From contig NZ_JAHKQA010000090.1 in the NCBI RefSeq assembly GCF_018860705.1, positions 1 to 64,000 of the forward strand: a stretch of 64,000 nucleotides of DNA, in the 5' to 3' direction. Origin of the DNA: Citreicella sp. C3M06 (lineage in GTDB: Bacteria > Pseudomonadota > Alphaproteobacteria > Rhodobacterales > Rhodobacteraceae). The notes under the pieces are model-generated. The model did not search any database. It was given only the letters and a program-made list of their open reading frames with translations, and was not told the DNA's origin. Positions 7,899 through 17,143 of this stretch are shown piece by piece. Made by a program: the position numbers and the translations under genes. How positions within the stretch are numbered: position 1 is the first letter of the stretch; each line of letters starts with the position of its first letter.

Positions 7899-8791
7899 AT
7901 GCTGTGTTCCTTTGCCCAATGCGCGGCGATGTCGCGGCGCGGGGCGATCCAGACGCCCCTGTGCGCGGCGATATGCGCCAGCACCTCCTCCAGCCCGGCA
8001 ATCCGGCCGGGCCTCCCGATCAGCCGCAGATGCAGCCCGATCGACATCATTCGCGCCGCCTCGGCGCCTTCGGCATAAAGCCGGTCGAACGCCCCGATCA
8101 CGTAATCGGAAAAATCCCGCGCCTGCACAAAGCCGCCGCCGGGCGAAAAGCGCATGTCGTTGGTATCGAACGCATAGGGCAGGATGACATGCGTGCCCTG
8201 CATCCGCGGGATGTCATCATCATAAGCATCGCTGTCATAGAGGAAATCGCCCCGTTCGCGCAGCAGGTTGCGGGTATTGACCGAGGCCGAAGAGCGCGTG
8301 TGCCAACCCACCGGCGCAATGCCGGTGGCGGCAGTAATCGCGGCATGAGTGCGCTCGATGATCGACGCCTCATGCGCGCGGTCCATGTTGGCGTGACGCT
8401 CCCACAGCCAGCCATGGCACGACACCTCATGCCCGCGCGCCACCGCATCGGCCAGCAGCCAAGGCGCACGCTCGGCCACCCGCCCGCAGGTGCTGAAGGT
8501 TGCGCGCGCGCCCACCTTGCCCAGCGCCCGCACGATGCGGCCATAGCCCTGCCGCGTGCCATAAGCGAAATGGCTTTCCATGCACAGATCGGGGACGTGT
8601 TCGACCTCTTCGCGGATCTCGTAGACGGATTCGTTGCGCGCATCGCCATCGCCGATGGCATATTCCGCCCCCTCTTCGACATTGACCACGAAGGACACCG
8701 CCAGCCGCGCCCCCTCCGGCCAGCAGGGCGCCGGTTCGGCGCCATGATAGCCCCGGAAATCGCGGCGGTCTGGATCGTTCAGCGCACTCAT
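7895..8791 (-). CDS. Polysaccharide-deacetylase-fold protein, PuuE-type allantoinase-like
   Basis: This 298-aa NodB-homology protein contains the PuuE-like segment SFVVNVEEGAEYAIGDGDA near residues 33-51 and an ARATFSTCGRVAER segment. The deacetylase-like metal motif is GHEVSCHGWLWERH, and SIGLHLRLIGRPGRI lies near the C-terminus. PuuE-type proteins are metal-free or metal-light allantoinases, unrelated to the amidohydrolase-type enzyme also present in this locus. Both junctions are 4-bp ATGA overlaps (with the permease upstream and the amidase downstream), so it is part of the transporter-enzyme operon. Its exact ureide substrate is inferred, not shown. Confidence 0.85.
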   Translation of the reverse strand: MSALNDPDRRDFRGYHGAEPAPCWPEGARLAVSFVVNVEEGAEYAIGDGDARNESVYEIREEVEHVPDLCMESHFAYGTRQGYGRIVRALGKVGARATFSTCGRVAERAPWLLADAVARGHEVSCHGWLWERHANMDRAHEASIIERTHAAITAATGIAPVGWHTRSSASVNTRNLLRERGDFLYDSDAYDDDIPRMQGTHVILPYAFDTNDMRFSPGGGFVQARDFSDYVIGAFDRLYAEGAEAARMMSIGLHLRLIGRPGRIAGLEEVLAHIAAHRGVWIAPRRDIAAHWAKEHSI

Positions 8792-9588
8792 CCCTGGATC
8801 ATCCGGTTCAGGCCCACGGTGCGCGCGCCAAACGCCAGCACGATCACCGCCAGCAGGATCAACCCCGAGGACATCGCCGCCAGCGACGGGTCGGGCTGCT
8901 CTTCGAGATATTGCAGCATCTTGATCGGCAGCGTCTTGTTGCGCGCATCGGTCAGGAAGATCGAGATCGGGTAATTGTCCATCGACGCCAGAAAGGCGAA
9001 CAGCCCCGAGGTCAGGTAGGCGGGCGCAAGGCTGGGCACCAACACCTTAAGGATCGCCTTGGGATAGCTCAGTCCCAATGTGCGCGCCGCATCGATCAGC
9101 GAGAAATCGAACGCCGACATCGACGCCAGCAGCGTGCGCATGACAAAGGGCAGCGTGATGACGATATGGCCCAGCAGCAGCGACCAATAGGCATCGCGCA
9201 GGCCGATCTCGCGGAAGAACTGCAACAGCGCCACGCCCACCACCAGCCCCGGCATCATCAGCGGCGACACGGCAAAGGTGGCAATTGCCTCGCGCCCGCG
9301 GAAATCGCCGCGGCTCACCGCCACGCAGGCAAGCGTGCCCAGCACCAGCGCCAGCGCCGTCGATACCAGCGCGATGTTCAGCGACATCGTCACCGCATCC
9401 CAGAGCCCCGAGCGCTCGCCCAGCGAGCGATACCAGCGCAGCGACCATTCGGGGGGTGGCAGCGTATAGACCGGCGAGTCGCTGAACGACACCACCACGG
9501 TGATCACGATGGGCAGCATCAGGAAGGCGACGCAGCCCAGCGCCACGACCCAGCTGAGGGCGCGGAAAATCTCGTCGGTGCGGGTCAT
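8788..9588 (-). CDS. ABC transporter permease (PotC-like)
   Basis: This 266-aa inner-membrane protein has about six transmembrane helices. It starts with a short cytoplasmic tail and the helix VVALGCVAFLMLPIVITVVV. The binding-protein-dependent transport EAA-type loop is DAARTLGLSYPKAILKVLVPSLAPAY. It resembles PotC/YdcV of polyamine/opine-type importers. ATGA overlaps join it to the second permease upstream and the deacetylase downstream, so transport and hydrolysis are translated as one unit. Confidence 0.92.
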   Translation of the reverse strand: MTRTDEIFRALSWVVALGCVAFLMLPIVITVVVSFSDSPVYTLPPPEWSLRWYRSLGERSGLWDAVTMSLNIALVSTALALVLGTLACVAVSRGDFRGREAIATFAVSPLMMPGLVVGVALLQFFREIGLRDAYWSLLLGHIVITLPFVMRTLLASMSAFDFSLIDAARTLGLSYPKAILKVLVPSLAPAYLTSGLFAFLASMDNYPISIFLTDARNKTLPIKMLQYLEEQPDPSLAAMSSGLILLAVIVLAFGARTVGLNRMIQG

Positions 9589-10403
9589 TGGCGGGCTCCT
9601 AGACGGCGGGCAGCGATGCTAGACAGCACGACCACGGCCACCGCGATGGCCAGAAGCACCGCCGAGATGGTCGAGCCCAGCGGCTCGTTGCGCAGATACA
9701 GGAAGGACCGGGCGATCAGCATCGACATGGTCTGCTGGCGCTCGCCCACGATCAACGACGGGATGACATACATCGACACCGCCAGCGAAAAGGTAAAGGC
9801 AGACCCGGCCACCACCCCCGGCAGGGTTAGCGGCAGCGTGACGTTGAAGAACCGGAACATCGGGGTCGCGCCAAGGCTGGCGGCGGCCTCGGGCAGGCGC
9901 GCGTCAAGCTGGCGCACCACCGCATAGATCGGCAACACCATGAACGGCAGGAACACATTCGCCGCCCCCACCACCAGCGCGGTTTCGGTGAACAGCATCC
10001 GCACCGGGCGTTCGATCAGCCCCAACCATTGCAGCGCGTCGTTCAGGGCCCCGTTGGCGCGGAACAGGATCGACCAGGCAAAGGCCTTGACCACCACGCC
10101 CAGCGACATCGGCAGCACCATCGCCACCAGATAAACCGTCAGCCACGGCCCCTTGGCGCGGCTCATGGCAAAAGCGGTGGGATAGGCGATGACCAGCGCC
10201 AGTAGCGTGGTCAGCGCCGCCACCCGCAGGGTGCGCCAGATCACCCGCATGTTGTGCTCATCCGCGAAGAAGCTGCGGTATTCGGCCAGCGACAGCCCGT
10301 CTGCGGTGCTGACCGACTTGGCCAGCAGCATCAGCAGCGGCAACGCGTAGAGGATGGCCAGAAACCCCAGCGCGGGCACCGCCAGCAACGTGATCCGGTT
10401 CAT
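9585..10403 (-). CDS. ABC transporter permease (PotB-like)
   Basis: This 272-aa membrane protein starts MNRITLLAVPALGFLAILYA and has about six helices. Its EAA loop is LPEAAASLGATPMFRFFNVTLPLTLPGV. It is the PotB/YdcU-type partner of the downstream permease. The ATG at 10403 overlaps the ATPase stop (ATGA). An upstream extension of 32 codons would be out of keeping with the family N-terminus. Confidence 0.92.
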   Translation of the reverse strand: MNRITLLAVPALGFLAILYALPLLMLLAKSVSTADGLSLAEYRSFFADEHNMRVIWRTLRVAALTTLLALVIAYPTAFAMSRAKGPWLTVYLVAMVLPMSLGVVVKAFAWSILFRANGALNDALQWLGLIERPVRMLFTETALVVGAANVFLPFMVLPIYAVVRQLDARLPEAAASLGATPMFRFFNVTLPLTLPGVVAGSAFTFSLAVSMYVIPSLIVGERQQTMSMLIARSFLYLRNEPLGSTISAVLLAIAVAVVVLSSIAARRLGARQ

Positions 10404-11491
10404 GCCCCGCCCCCGTAGACCAGCGTATCGCCCACCGCCCAGCCAAGGGTCACACTCTCGCCCCGGCTTAGGCCCGTGCGGATGCCGGGCAGCTCGCACA
10501 GGATCCGGTCGCCGTCCTCGGCGCGGCCATGAAGCACGGTCTTGGAGCCCAGCACCATGGCATCCTCAAGCGTGATGCTCAGCGCGTTTTCCCCGGCGCC
10601 AAGCGAGATCAGCTCGGGGCGCACGCCGATTTGCGCGGCGCTGCCGATGGGCAGATCGCCCGGCGCCGACAGCGTACCATAGGCGGTGCTCAACGTCAGA
10701 ATGCCGTCCTGAACCGCGCTGACCTTGCCGCTGATCCGGGTCGACAAGCCGACAAAATCCATCACGAAGGGCGAGGCAGGCCGCGCATATAGCATGGAAG
10801 GATCGGCGAATTGTTCGATCTTGCCAGCGTTCATCACCGCGATGCGGTCGGAGACGCCCATCGCCTCTTCCTGATCGTGGGTGACAAAGATCGCGGTGAT
10901 GCCACGGTCGCGCAGCAGGGTCTTCAGCTCGACCTGCATGGTCTCGCGCAGCTTGCGATCCAGCGCCGAGAACGGCTCGTCGAGCAGCAGCAGATCGGGC
11001 TGCACCACCAGCGCCCGCGCCACCGCGACGCGCTGCTGCTGCCCGCCCGACAGCGCGCTGATCGGACGATCGGCAAAGCTGTCCATGCGCACCAGCGCCA
11101 GCGCCTCGAGCACCGGGCCATCGATCTGCGCCTTGGGCGTGCCGCGTGCCCGTAGCCCGAAGGCGACGTTTTCCGCCACCGTCAGATGTGGGAACAGCGC
11201 ATAGTTCTGAAACACCACCGACACGTTGCGCCGGTGCGCCGGAAGGCGGCTGATGTCGCGCCCGCCCAGCACCACCGCACCGTCATCCGCATCCATCAAC
11301 CCGGCGATGATGCGCAGCAAGGTGGTCTTGCCGCAGCCCGAGGGACCGAGCAGAGACACAAGCTCTCCCCGCTCCACCCGGAAATCCATGCCGGACATGA
11401 CACGGGTGCCTCGAAAGGATTTTCCAACCCCGACCACGTCGAGATAGCGTCTGTCCGCCGCCACCGGTGCCCTGTCCAGCATCGCGATCAC
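10400..11491 (-). CDS. ABC transporter ATP-binding protein (PotA-like)
   Basis: This 363-aa ATPase has Walker A GPSGCGKTTLLRI, a Q-loop in VVFQNYALFPHL, the signature LSGGQQQRVAVARAL, Walker B LLLLDEPFSAL and an H-loop in IFVTHDQEEAMG. A C-terminal TOBE-like domain follows residue ~250 (IGVRPELISLG). This domain order is that of PotA/FbpC-type importers. The start drawn is a GTG whose first bases overlap the binding-protein stop (GTGA), matching the overlaps elsewhere in this operon. An in-frame ATG three codons later (11482) is an equally possible start. Confidence 0.93.
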   Translation of the reverse strand: MIAMLDRAPVAADRRYLDVVGVGKSFRGTRVMSGMDFRVERGELVSLLGPSGCGKTTLLRIIAGLMDADDGAVVLGGRDISRLPAHRRNVSVVFQNYALFPHLTVAENVAFGLRARGTPKAQIDGPVLEALALVRMDSFADRPISALSGGQQQRVAVARALVVQPDLLLLDEPFSALDRKLRETMQVELKTLLRDRGITAIFVTHDQEEAMGVSDRIAVMNAGKIEQFADPSMLYARPASPFVMDFVGLSTRISGKVSAVQDGILTLSTAYGTLSAPGDLPIGSAAQIGVRPELISLGAGENALSITLEDAMVLGSKTVLHGRAEDGDRILCELPGIRTGLSRGESVTLGWAVGDTLVYGGGA

Positions 11492-12525
11492 AGCGCCATC
11501 AGCTTGTCGAAGCGCTCGATCCAGTCGCGGCGGTTGGCGGCGACGAAGGCCCAGTCAGGGCTATAGATCTGCACGCCTTCGGGGATGACCGCACCGGCCG
11601 TGACGGTGGTGTTCGCCGGCACCGAGCTGGCGAAATCGGCGATCTCGGCCTGCATCTTGGCGCCCAGCATCTCGTTGACATAGGCGGCGGCAAGCTCGGG
11701 GTTCGGCCCGCCCTTCACGAGGCAGATGCCCGATGGCATGGCAAAGATGCCTTCCTTGGGCGCGGCCAGATCAACCGGCACGCCTTCGGCCTTGCGCGGC
11801 AGCGTGTAGCTGGAGAAATTGCCCGCCAGCATGGAGATCTCGCCCTGCTCCAGCAGGTTGAACGCTTGGCTCATGGTCGAATAGACCGACAGCAGGTTGG
11901 GCTTGAGCTCTTCGAGCTTGGCGAAAGCGGCGTCGATCTCGTATTGCGCTTCGGAGAACGGCTTGCCCGAACCCAGCATTGCCGCCACGAACAGCGTCCA
12001 CATGCCTTCGGTGTTCTGCAGCGACGGGATGATCACCTGCCCGGCGGCTTCGGGGGCCCAGAGCGCCTCCCAGCTGGGCACACCATCGGCGAAATCGGTG
12101 TTATAGGCGACCCCGGCCCAAGGCTGCACATAGTTGCACCACATGCCCTCCATATGCACCGCATCGGGGCGCAGATCGGCGCGGTTGGGCACCGCCTCTT
12201 CAGAGATCGGGGTCAGCAGGTCGGCCTCGACCGCCTGAATCATCACCGGGTCATCCATCTGGACAACCGACAGGTAGGGCGCATCCTTGTTCGACGCCAT
12301 CTTCTCGAGGTTGACCGAAGACTTGGTGCCTTCGAACAGGATATCGGCGCCGATGGCCGCTTTCATATGGGGGATGACGATCGCTTCCATCCACGCGGTG
12401 TGCGATCCGGCGCAGCCGATCACCAGCTCAGTGGATTGCGCGCGCAGCAGCGCCGGGGTGGCAAGCGTGCCCGCAGCCGCGAGGGCCGAGGTCTTGAGCA
12501 AGGAGCGTCTTGTGAAGGTGGTCAT
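11488..12525 (-). CDS. Tat-exported extracellular solute-binding protein (PotD-type)
   Basis: This 345-aa periplasmic binding protein carries a twin-arginine signal (T-RRSLLK at residues 5-11, then a hydrophobic stretch ending LLRAQS). The mature part (ELVIGCAGSHTAWMEA...) resembles the spermidine/putrescine- and opine-type binding-protein family. Tat export is common for this family in Rhodobacterales. It is the first gene of the minus-strand operon. The ATG at 12525 has GGAGA about 9 nt upstream. Its ligand is unknown; the flanking enzymes suggest a ureide or cyclic amide. Confidence 0.9.
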   Translation of the reverse strand: MTTFTRRSLLKTSALAAAGTLATPALLRAQSTELVIGCAGSHTAWMEAIVIPHMKAAIGADILFEGTKSSVNLEKMASNKDAPYLSVVQMDDPVMIQAVEADLLTPISEEAVPNRADLRPDAVHMEGMWCNYVQPWAGVAYNTDFADGVPSWEALWAPEAAGQVIIPSLQNTEGMWTLFVAAMLGSGKPFSEAQYEIDAAFAKLEELKPNLLSVYSTMSQAFNLLEQGEISMLAGNFSSYTLPRKAEGVPVDLAAPKEGIFAMPSGICLVKGGPNPELAAAYVNEMLGAKMQAEIADFASSVPANTTVTAGAVIPEGVQIYSPDWAFVAANRRDWIERFDKLMAL

Positions 12526-12740
12526 GATCGGGGTCTCTCCGTCGGTTTGAGGGGCCATTTCGCCCCGGGGGAAGACCGGTTCTGATGCCGGCTCGAAATG
12601 GAATGCCATTTGACTTAGGCGTGAAACCCGCACAGGTTTCGATAGAAACGGGCCTTAATCTCCTGATTTTCTTGAACTGACCAAGTTTTAGGCAGGCTTT
12701 CGAGCGCCCTGCCAATCGACTGACCGAAAGGAAAACCAAA
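12526..12740. promoter_or_regulatory. Divergent control region of the ureide locus
   Basis: This 215-bp region lies between the divergent binding-protein operon and the amidohydrolase gene and holds both promoters. Besides the two operator copies listed separately, it contains overlapping inverted repeats: GAAACC-N6-GGTTTC at 12623-12640 and GTTTC-GATA-GAAAC at 12636-12649. No gene is visible inside it. Confidence 0.65.
12596..12611. promoter_or_regulatory. Putative GntR operator copy 1 (AAATGG-AATG-CCATTT)
   Basis: This perfect 6-4-6 palindrome lies 71 bp upstream of the binding-protein start. The same arms recur at 12739-12754 and 14765-14780, at the other promoters of this locus. The adjacent GntR/FCD regulator is the natural candidate binder. 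Confidence 0.65.
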
Positions 12741-12754
12741 ATGGCATCCCATTT
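12739..12754. promoter_or_regulatory. Putative GntR operator copy 2 (AAATGG-CATC-CCATTT)
   Basis: This 6-4-6 palindrome overlaps the start codon of the amidohydrolase gene (ATG at 12741). The first codons of that gene therefore carry the site, a position that would block RNA polymerase clearance or elongation. Confidence 0.65.
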
Positions 12755-14051
12755 GAAAAACGTCACCCTGCTGACCCCCGATTCGGGGATGCAGAAGGGC
12801 ATCGACCTTGCCATCGACGACGCTGGCACCATCACCGCCATCGGCGCGGCCCTGCCCCCGACCCCCGGCGCAGAGCAGATCGACGCGCGCGGCGCGCTCT
12901 GCCTGCCGGGGCTGGTCAACACCCACAACCATTCGCCGCTGATGATCGTGCGCGGCATGATCGAGGATGTCAGCTTTGCCCCCGCCTACACCCCCGGCGT
13001 GCCGCAGGGGCACTGGCTGTCGGACGAGGAAACCCTCGCCCTCGCCCGGCTCGGTGTGATGGAGATGCTCTGCGCCGGGGCCACCACCATCGTCGATTAC
13101 TACCGCTGCCCCGAGGCGCTGGCGCAGGCGGCGGCGGAATTCGGGCTACGGGCGCAGATCGGCGGCCGGGTGATGGACATGGACAGCGCCGCCCTGTCCG
13201 AGGGGCGCTTTGTGCGCGACGATGCCCTTGGCGAGGCGACGCTGGGCGCGGCGCTGGCGGTGCAGGAGAAGTGGGACGGCAAGGGCCGGATCTCGACCAT
13301 CCTTGCGCCGCATGCGCCCGACAGCTGCTCGCGCCAGATGTTCGAAACCATGCGCGATCTCGCGGCAAAAAGCGGCAAGCAAGTGCATACCCATCTGAGC
13401 CAGTCGCAGATGGAGGTCGACCAGATCCGCGCCCGCGAAGGCCTGACCCCGACGGAATTCCTCGACGATCTCGGGCTGTTGTCGCCGGATCTGATCGCGG
13501 CGCATTGTATATTCATGTCCGACAGCGACATCGCGCGGTTCGGCAAGGCGGGGGCGGTGCTGGCCCATGCGCCCATCGGCAATGCCAGCTTTGGCGCGGC
13601 CGCCCCGATCAAGGCGCTGCACGGCGCGGGCGCGACCATTACGCTATGCACCGACACCAAATCCGCCGACATGTTCGAGGCGATGCGCATGGCGCTGGCC
13701 ACGGCGCGCTGGCGGGCGGGCATGTCGTTCGATTTCGACGCGGCCACGGTGTTTGACTGGGCGACGCGCGGCGGCGCGGCGGCGCTGCGCGGCCATGGCG
13801 CCACCGGGATGCTGCGCGTTGGCGATCCGGCAGACCTTGTGCTGCTTGATGCAGACGCGCCCAACCTGCGCCCGCAGATCGACGGGGCTGGCCTTCTGGC
13901 GCATTCCGCCAGCGCTGGAAATGTCACCGATGTGATGGTGGGCGGTGACTGGCTGGTGCGCGGCCACCGCCCCACCCGCGCCGACATGTCCGAAGTAGTG
14001 CAGACCGCGCAGACGGTCTGCGACCGGCTCTGGCAGCGCGCGCGGGGCTAG
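12741..14051 (+). CDS. Amidohydrolase / deaminase (SsnA-AtzB-TrzA-type)
   Basis: This 436-aa amidohydrolase-superfamily enzyme belongs to the mononuclear metal deaminase group. Visible ligands are HNH in LVNTHNHSPLMIV, His in VHTHLSQSQ, His in IAAHCIF and Asp in LCTDTKSADMF. Relatives deaminate guanine, 8-oxoguanine, cytosine, S-adenosylhomocysteine or triazines. The Asp-Thr-Lys after the metal Asp and the APIGNASFG segment vary from guanine deaminase, so the substrate is open. AAAGGA precedes the ATG by about 9 nt, and an operator-like palindrome overlaps the start. It shares a palindromic CTAG stop with the convergent regulator gene. Confidence 0.85.
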   Translation: MASHLKNVTLLTPDSGMQKGIDLAIDDAGTITAIGAALPPTPGAEQIDARGALCLPGLVNTHNHSPLMIVRGMIEDVSFAPAYTPGVPQGHWLSDEETLALARLGVMEMLCAGATTIVDYYRCPEALAQAAAEFGLRAQIGGRVMDMDSAALSEGRFVRDDALGEATLGAALAVQEKWDGKGRISTILAPHAPDSCSRQMFETMRDLAAKSGKQVHTHLSQSQMEVDQIRAREGLTPTEFLDDLGLLSPDLIAAHCIFMSDSDIARFGKAGAVLAHAPIGNASFGAAAPIKALHGAGATITLCTDTKSADMFEAMRMALATARWRAGMSFDFDAATVFDWATRGGAAALRGHGATGMLRVGDPADLVLLDADAPNLRPQIDGAGLLAHSASAGNVTDVMVGGDWLVRGHRPTRADMSEVVQTAQTVCDRLWQRARG

Positions 14052-14740
14052 TCGCTATCCAGCATCGCGGCGAGGCTATCGCCGGTGTGCAACAGGTGCT
14101 GCCGCCAGACCAGCGCGGCGGCACCGGCATCGCGGGCGCGCAGCGCCTGCATCAGCGCCTCATGTTCCTGCACCGATTGCGCCAGCCGCTCGGGGCTGTG
14201 GATCGCCATGAACCGCCCCTGCCGCGCCCGCGCCATCAGCCGCCCGCGCGCATCCTGCACGATGGGATTGCCGCAGCTTTCGACAATGAATTCATGTATT
14301 TCGCTGTTGGTGTCGAAGTAATCGGCGTGGCTGCCGACCTTGTGATAGGTCAGCATCCGGGCGTGCATGTCTTCAAGATCGTCCAGCTGCGCCGGGGTGA
14401 TCACCGCCGCCAGCCGCTCGGCGGCAAGGCTTTCCAGCGCAGCGATGACGTCGAACAGGCGCAGCGCGTCTTCGGCGGTGCAGCGCAATACCTGCGCGCC
14501 GCGATTGCGCGAAATCTCGATCAGCCCATCCTGATGCAGCAGCTTGAGCGCCTCGCGCACCGGGGTGCGCGACAGTTCCAGCTCGGCCGAGATGCGCCGT
14601 TCCACCAGCCGCGATCCGGGCGCATAGGTGCCCTTGACGATACGCTCGCGCAGCACATCGGCCACCCATTGCGCAATCGCTGTCGGAGAGTCTGCGGCAG
14701 GCGGCGGATCGTCTGGAAGATCGGTCAGGCTGTGGCTCAC
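14048..14740 (-). CDS. GntR-family (FadR/FCD) transcriptional regulator
   Basis: This 230-aa regulator has an N-terminal winged helix (AQWVADVLRERIVKGTYAPGSRLVERRIS...SRTPVREALKLLHQDGLIE) and a C-terminal all-helical FCD ligand domain from residue ~95. The usual metal-ligand Asp/His residues are present (DTNSEIHEFIVESCGNP and QEHEALMQALRARDA). The start codon is GTG (14738-14740). It sits at the end of the ureide locus with an operator-like palindrome 25 bp upstream of its start, so autoregulation and control of both flanking transcripts are likely. The effector is probably a ureide pathway intermediate (inference). Confidence 0.93.
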   Translation of the reverse strand: MSHSLTDLPDDPPPAADSPTAIAQWVADVLRERIVKGTYAPGSRLVERRISAELELSRTPVREALKLLHQDGLIEISRNRGAQVLRCTAEDALRLFDVIAALESLAAERLAAVITPAQLDDLEDMHARMLTYHKVGSHADYFDTNSEIHEFIVESCGNPIVQDARGRLMARARQGRFMAIHSPERLAQSVQEHEALMQALRARDAGAAALVWRQHLLHTGDSLAAMLDSD

Positions 14741-14764
14741 GCGGGGCTCGTTTCACGTCAAGGG

Positions 14765-14780
14765 ATATGGCATCCCATTT
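14765..14780. promoter_or_regulatory. Putative GntR operator copy 3 (ATATGG-CATC-CCATTT)
   Basis: This near-palindrome matches copy 2 at 14 consecutive bases (ATGGCATCCCATTT). It lies immediately upstream of the GntR/FCD start codon and fits autoregulation. Confidence 0.65.
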
Positions 14781-14842
14781 TGCCCAGAGCGCGCGCCATT
14801 GCAAGCCCGCGCCTTCGTTTGCAGCGAAGGCGCGCTGCCGGG

Positions 14843-17122
14843 TCAGCCGTAGCTGGCCACCGGCGTTCCGGCAATCGCGGCCATGTTCAGCAAGCCGCGC
14901 GGGGTGATCGAGGGCGTCACGATATGCGCCCGGTTGCCCAGCCCCATCAGGATCGGCCCAACCTCGAGCCCTCCGGCCTTGAGACGCAGGATGTTGCGCA
15001 CCCCAGAGGCCGCATCGGCCTGCGCAAAGATCAGCACATTGGCCGCGCCTTGCAGCCGGTTGCCCGGCATCAGACGCTCGCGCAACTCGGGGTCAAGCGC
15101 GCTGTCGACGTGCATTTCGCCCTCGTAGTTGAAATCCCGCGCCTTGCTGTCAAGAATATCAAGCGCGGCGCGCATCCGCGGGCCAGTGCCGTCAAGCTGG
15201 TTGCCAAATTGCGAGCGCGAGCACAGCGCCACCTTGGGCAGGATGCCAAAGCGACGCACATGCCGGGCCGCGCCGATGGTGGTCGCGGCGATCTGTTCGG
15301 GGGTCGGTTCTGTCCAGACTTGGGTATCGGCAAGGAACAGCGGCCCATCTTCGAGGATCATCAGCGACAGCGCGCCTTGCGGCTCAAAGCCCCTGCCCCC
15401 GAGAACCTGCGTGATATAGTTGAGATGCCAACGATATTCACCGAAGGTGCCGCAGATCATGCTGTCGGCCTCGCCGCGGTGCACCATGATCGCCGCGATG
15501 GCGGTGGTATTGGTGCGCAAGATGGCGCGGGCCAGATCCGGGGTCACGCCCTGACGCGCCATCAGCTTGTGATAGCTTTCCCAATACACCCGGTAGCGCG
15601 GATCGTCGTTGGGGTTCACCACGTGGAAGTCACGTCCGGGGCGGATTTCCAGCCCCATGCGCTCGCAGCGCGCCTCCAGCACCTCGGGGCGACCGATGAG
15701 GATCGGCTGTTCGGTGGTTTCTTCAAGGATCGCTTGCGCTGTGCGCAGCACGCGCTCGTCCTCGCCCTCGGCGAAGACGATCTTGCGGCTGGCGGTGCGG
15801 GCAGCCTCAAAGACCGGGCGCATCAGCAGCGCGGATTTGAACACGCTCTGGTTGAGCTTTTCTTTGTAAGCCTTGAGATCCTCAAGCGGGCGCGTCGCCA
15901 CGCCCGATTCCATCGCCGCCTTGGCCACGGCAGAGGACACCACCGAGGACAGGCGCGGATCGAACGGCTTGGGGATCAGGTAGTCGGCCCCAAAGGTCAG
16001 CGCCTCGCCATGATAGGCCGCGGCAGCCTCGGCGCTTGTTGTGGCGCGGGCCAGCGCCGCGATACCGTCGACACAGGCAATCGACATCGCATCGTTGATC
16101 TCGGTCGCGCCTACATCAAGCGCGCCGCGGAAGATAAACGGAAAGCACAGCACGTTGTTGACCTGGTTCGGGAAATCCGAACGACCGGTGGCGATGATCG
16201 CATCCGGGGCCACCTTGCGCACGAGGTCGGGCATGATCTCGGGCGTCGGGTTGGCGAGGGCAAAGATGATCGGCTTGGCCGTCATGCGCGCCACCTGCTC
16301 GGGCTTCAGGACACCCGGCCCCGACAGACCAAGGAACAGGTCGGCGCCGTCGATCACATCGTCGAGCGTGCGCTTGTCGCTGGCCTGTGCATAGCAGGCC
16401 TTTTGCGGATTCATGTCTTCGGCACGGCCCTCGTAGACGAGGCCGTGGATGTCGCACAGCCAGACGTTCTCGCGCTTGACACCCAGCTTGAGCAGCATGT
16501 TGAGACAGGCGATGCCAGCAGCGCCGCCGCCGGTCGAGACGATCTTGATGTCTTCGAATTTCTTGCCCGCCACGTGCAGCGCGTTGGTCGCGGCCGCGCC
16601 AACGACGATGGCGGTGCCGTGCTGGTCATCGTGGAACACCGGAATGTTCATCCGCTCGCGGCAGATCTTTTCGACGATGAAACAGTCGGGGGCCTTGATG
16701 TCTTCGAGGTTGATCGCGCCGAAGGTCGGTTCCAGCGCACAGACGATCTCGGCCAGCTTTTCAGGATCGCTTTGATCGAGCTCGATGTCGAAACAGTCGA
16801 TATCGGCGAATTTCTTGAAGAGCACGGCCTTGCCCTCCATCACCGGCTTGGACGCCAGCGGGCCGATATTGCCAAGCCCCAGAACCGCGGTGCCATTGGA
16901 CACCACGGCAACAAGGTTGCCGCGCGCGGTGTAGCGGGCCGCATTGGCCGGATCGGCCTTGATCTCGAGACAGGCCTCGGCGACGCCGGGGCTGTAGGCC
17001 CGGCTGAGGTCACGGCCGTTGGCAAGCGGCTTCGTGGCGCGGATCTCGAGTTTTCCGGGCTTCGGATTCTCATGATAGAACAGCGCCGCCTGGCGCAGCG
17101 ATTCCTGGGTCGTATCGGACAT
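14843..17122 (-). CDS. maeB: NADP-dependent malic enzyme with C-terminal phosphotransacetylase-like domain
   Basis: This 759-aa two-domain protein converts malate to pyruvate and CO2, yielding NADPH. The malic-enzyme part occupies residues ~1-430: Tyr in [14 protein letters not shown](P)-site [22 protein letters not shown], metal-site [22 protein letters not shown] and the second Rossmann motif [12 protein letters not shown]. The rest is a phosphate acetyl/butyryltransferase-like domain ([19 protein letters not shown]...), generally regulatory in MaeB enzymes (acetyl-CoA sensing). Length is normal for the fused class. It is monocistronic, with an inverted repeat just upstream. Confidence 0.95.
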   Translation of the reverse strand: MSDTTQESLRQAALFYHENPKPGKLEIRATKPLANGRDLSRAYSPGVAEACLEIKADPANAARYTARGNLVAVVSNGTAVLGLGNIGPLASKPVMEGKAVLFKKFADIDCFDIELDQSDPEKLAEIVCALEPTFGAINLEDIKAPDCFIVEKICRERMNIPVFHDDQHGTAIVVGAAATNALHVAGKKFEDIKIVSTGGGAAGIACLNMLLKLGVKRENVWLCDIHGLVYEGRAEDMNPQKACYAQASDKRTLDDVIDGADLFLGLSGPGVLKPEQVARMTAKPIIFALANPTPEIMPDLVRKVAPDAIIATGRSDFPNQVNNVLCFPFIFRGALDVGATEINDAMSIACVDGIAALARATTSAEAAAAYHGEALTFGADYLIPKPFDPRLSSVVSSAVAKAAMESGVATRPLEDLKAYKEKLNQSVFKSALLMRPVFEAARTASRKIVFAEGEDERVLRTAQAILEETTEQPILIGRPEVLEARCERMGLEIRPGRDFHVVNPNDDPRYRVYWESYHKLMARQGVTPDLARAILRTNTTAIAAIMVHRGEADSMICGTFGEYRWHLNYITQVLGGRGFEPQGALSLMILEDGPLFLADTQVWTEPTPEQIAATTIGAARHVRRFGILPKVALCSRSQFGNQLDGTGPRMRAALDILDSKARDFNYEGEMHVDSALDPELRERLMPGNRLQGAANVLIFAQADAASGVRNILRLKAGGLEVGPILMGLGNRAHIVTPSITPRGLLNMAAIAGTPVASYG

Positions 17123-17143
17123 CTGGGGCCCTCTCCCGAGTTA

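Noticed and set aside
12618-12740. Extension of the binding-protein gene to an ATG at 12633
   Set aside because: The extra 36 residues precede a clear twin-arginine signal and cover the operator. The ATG at 12525 has its own ribosome site.
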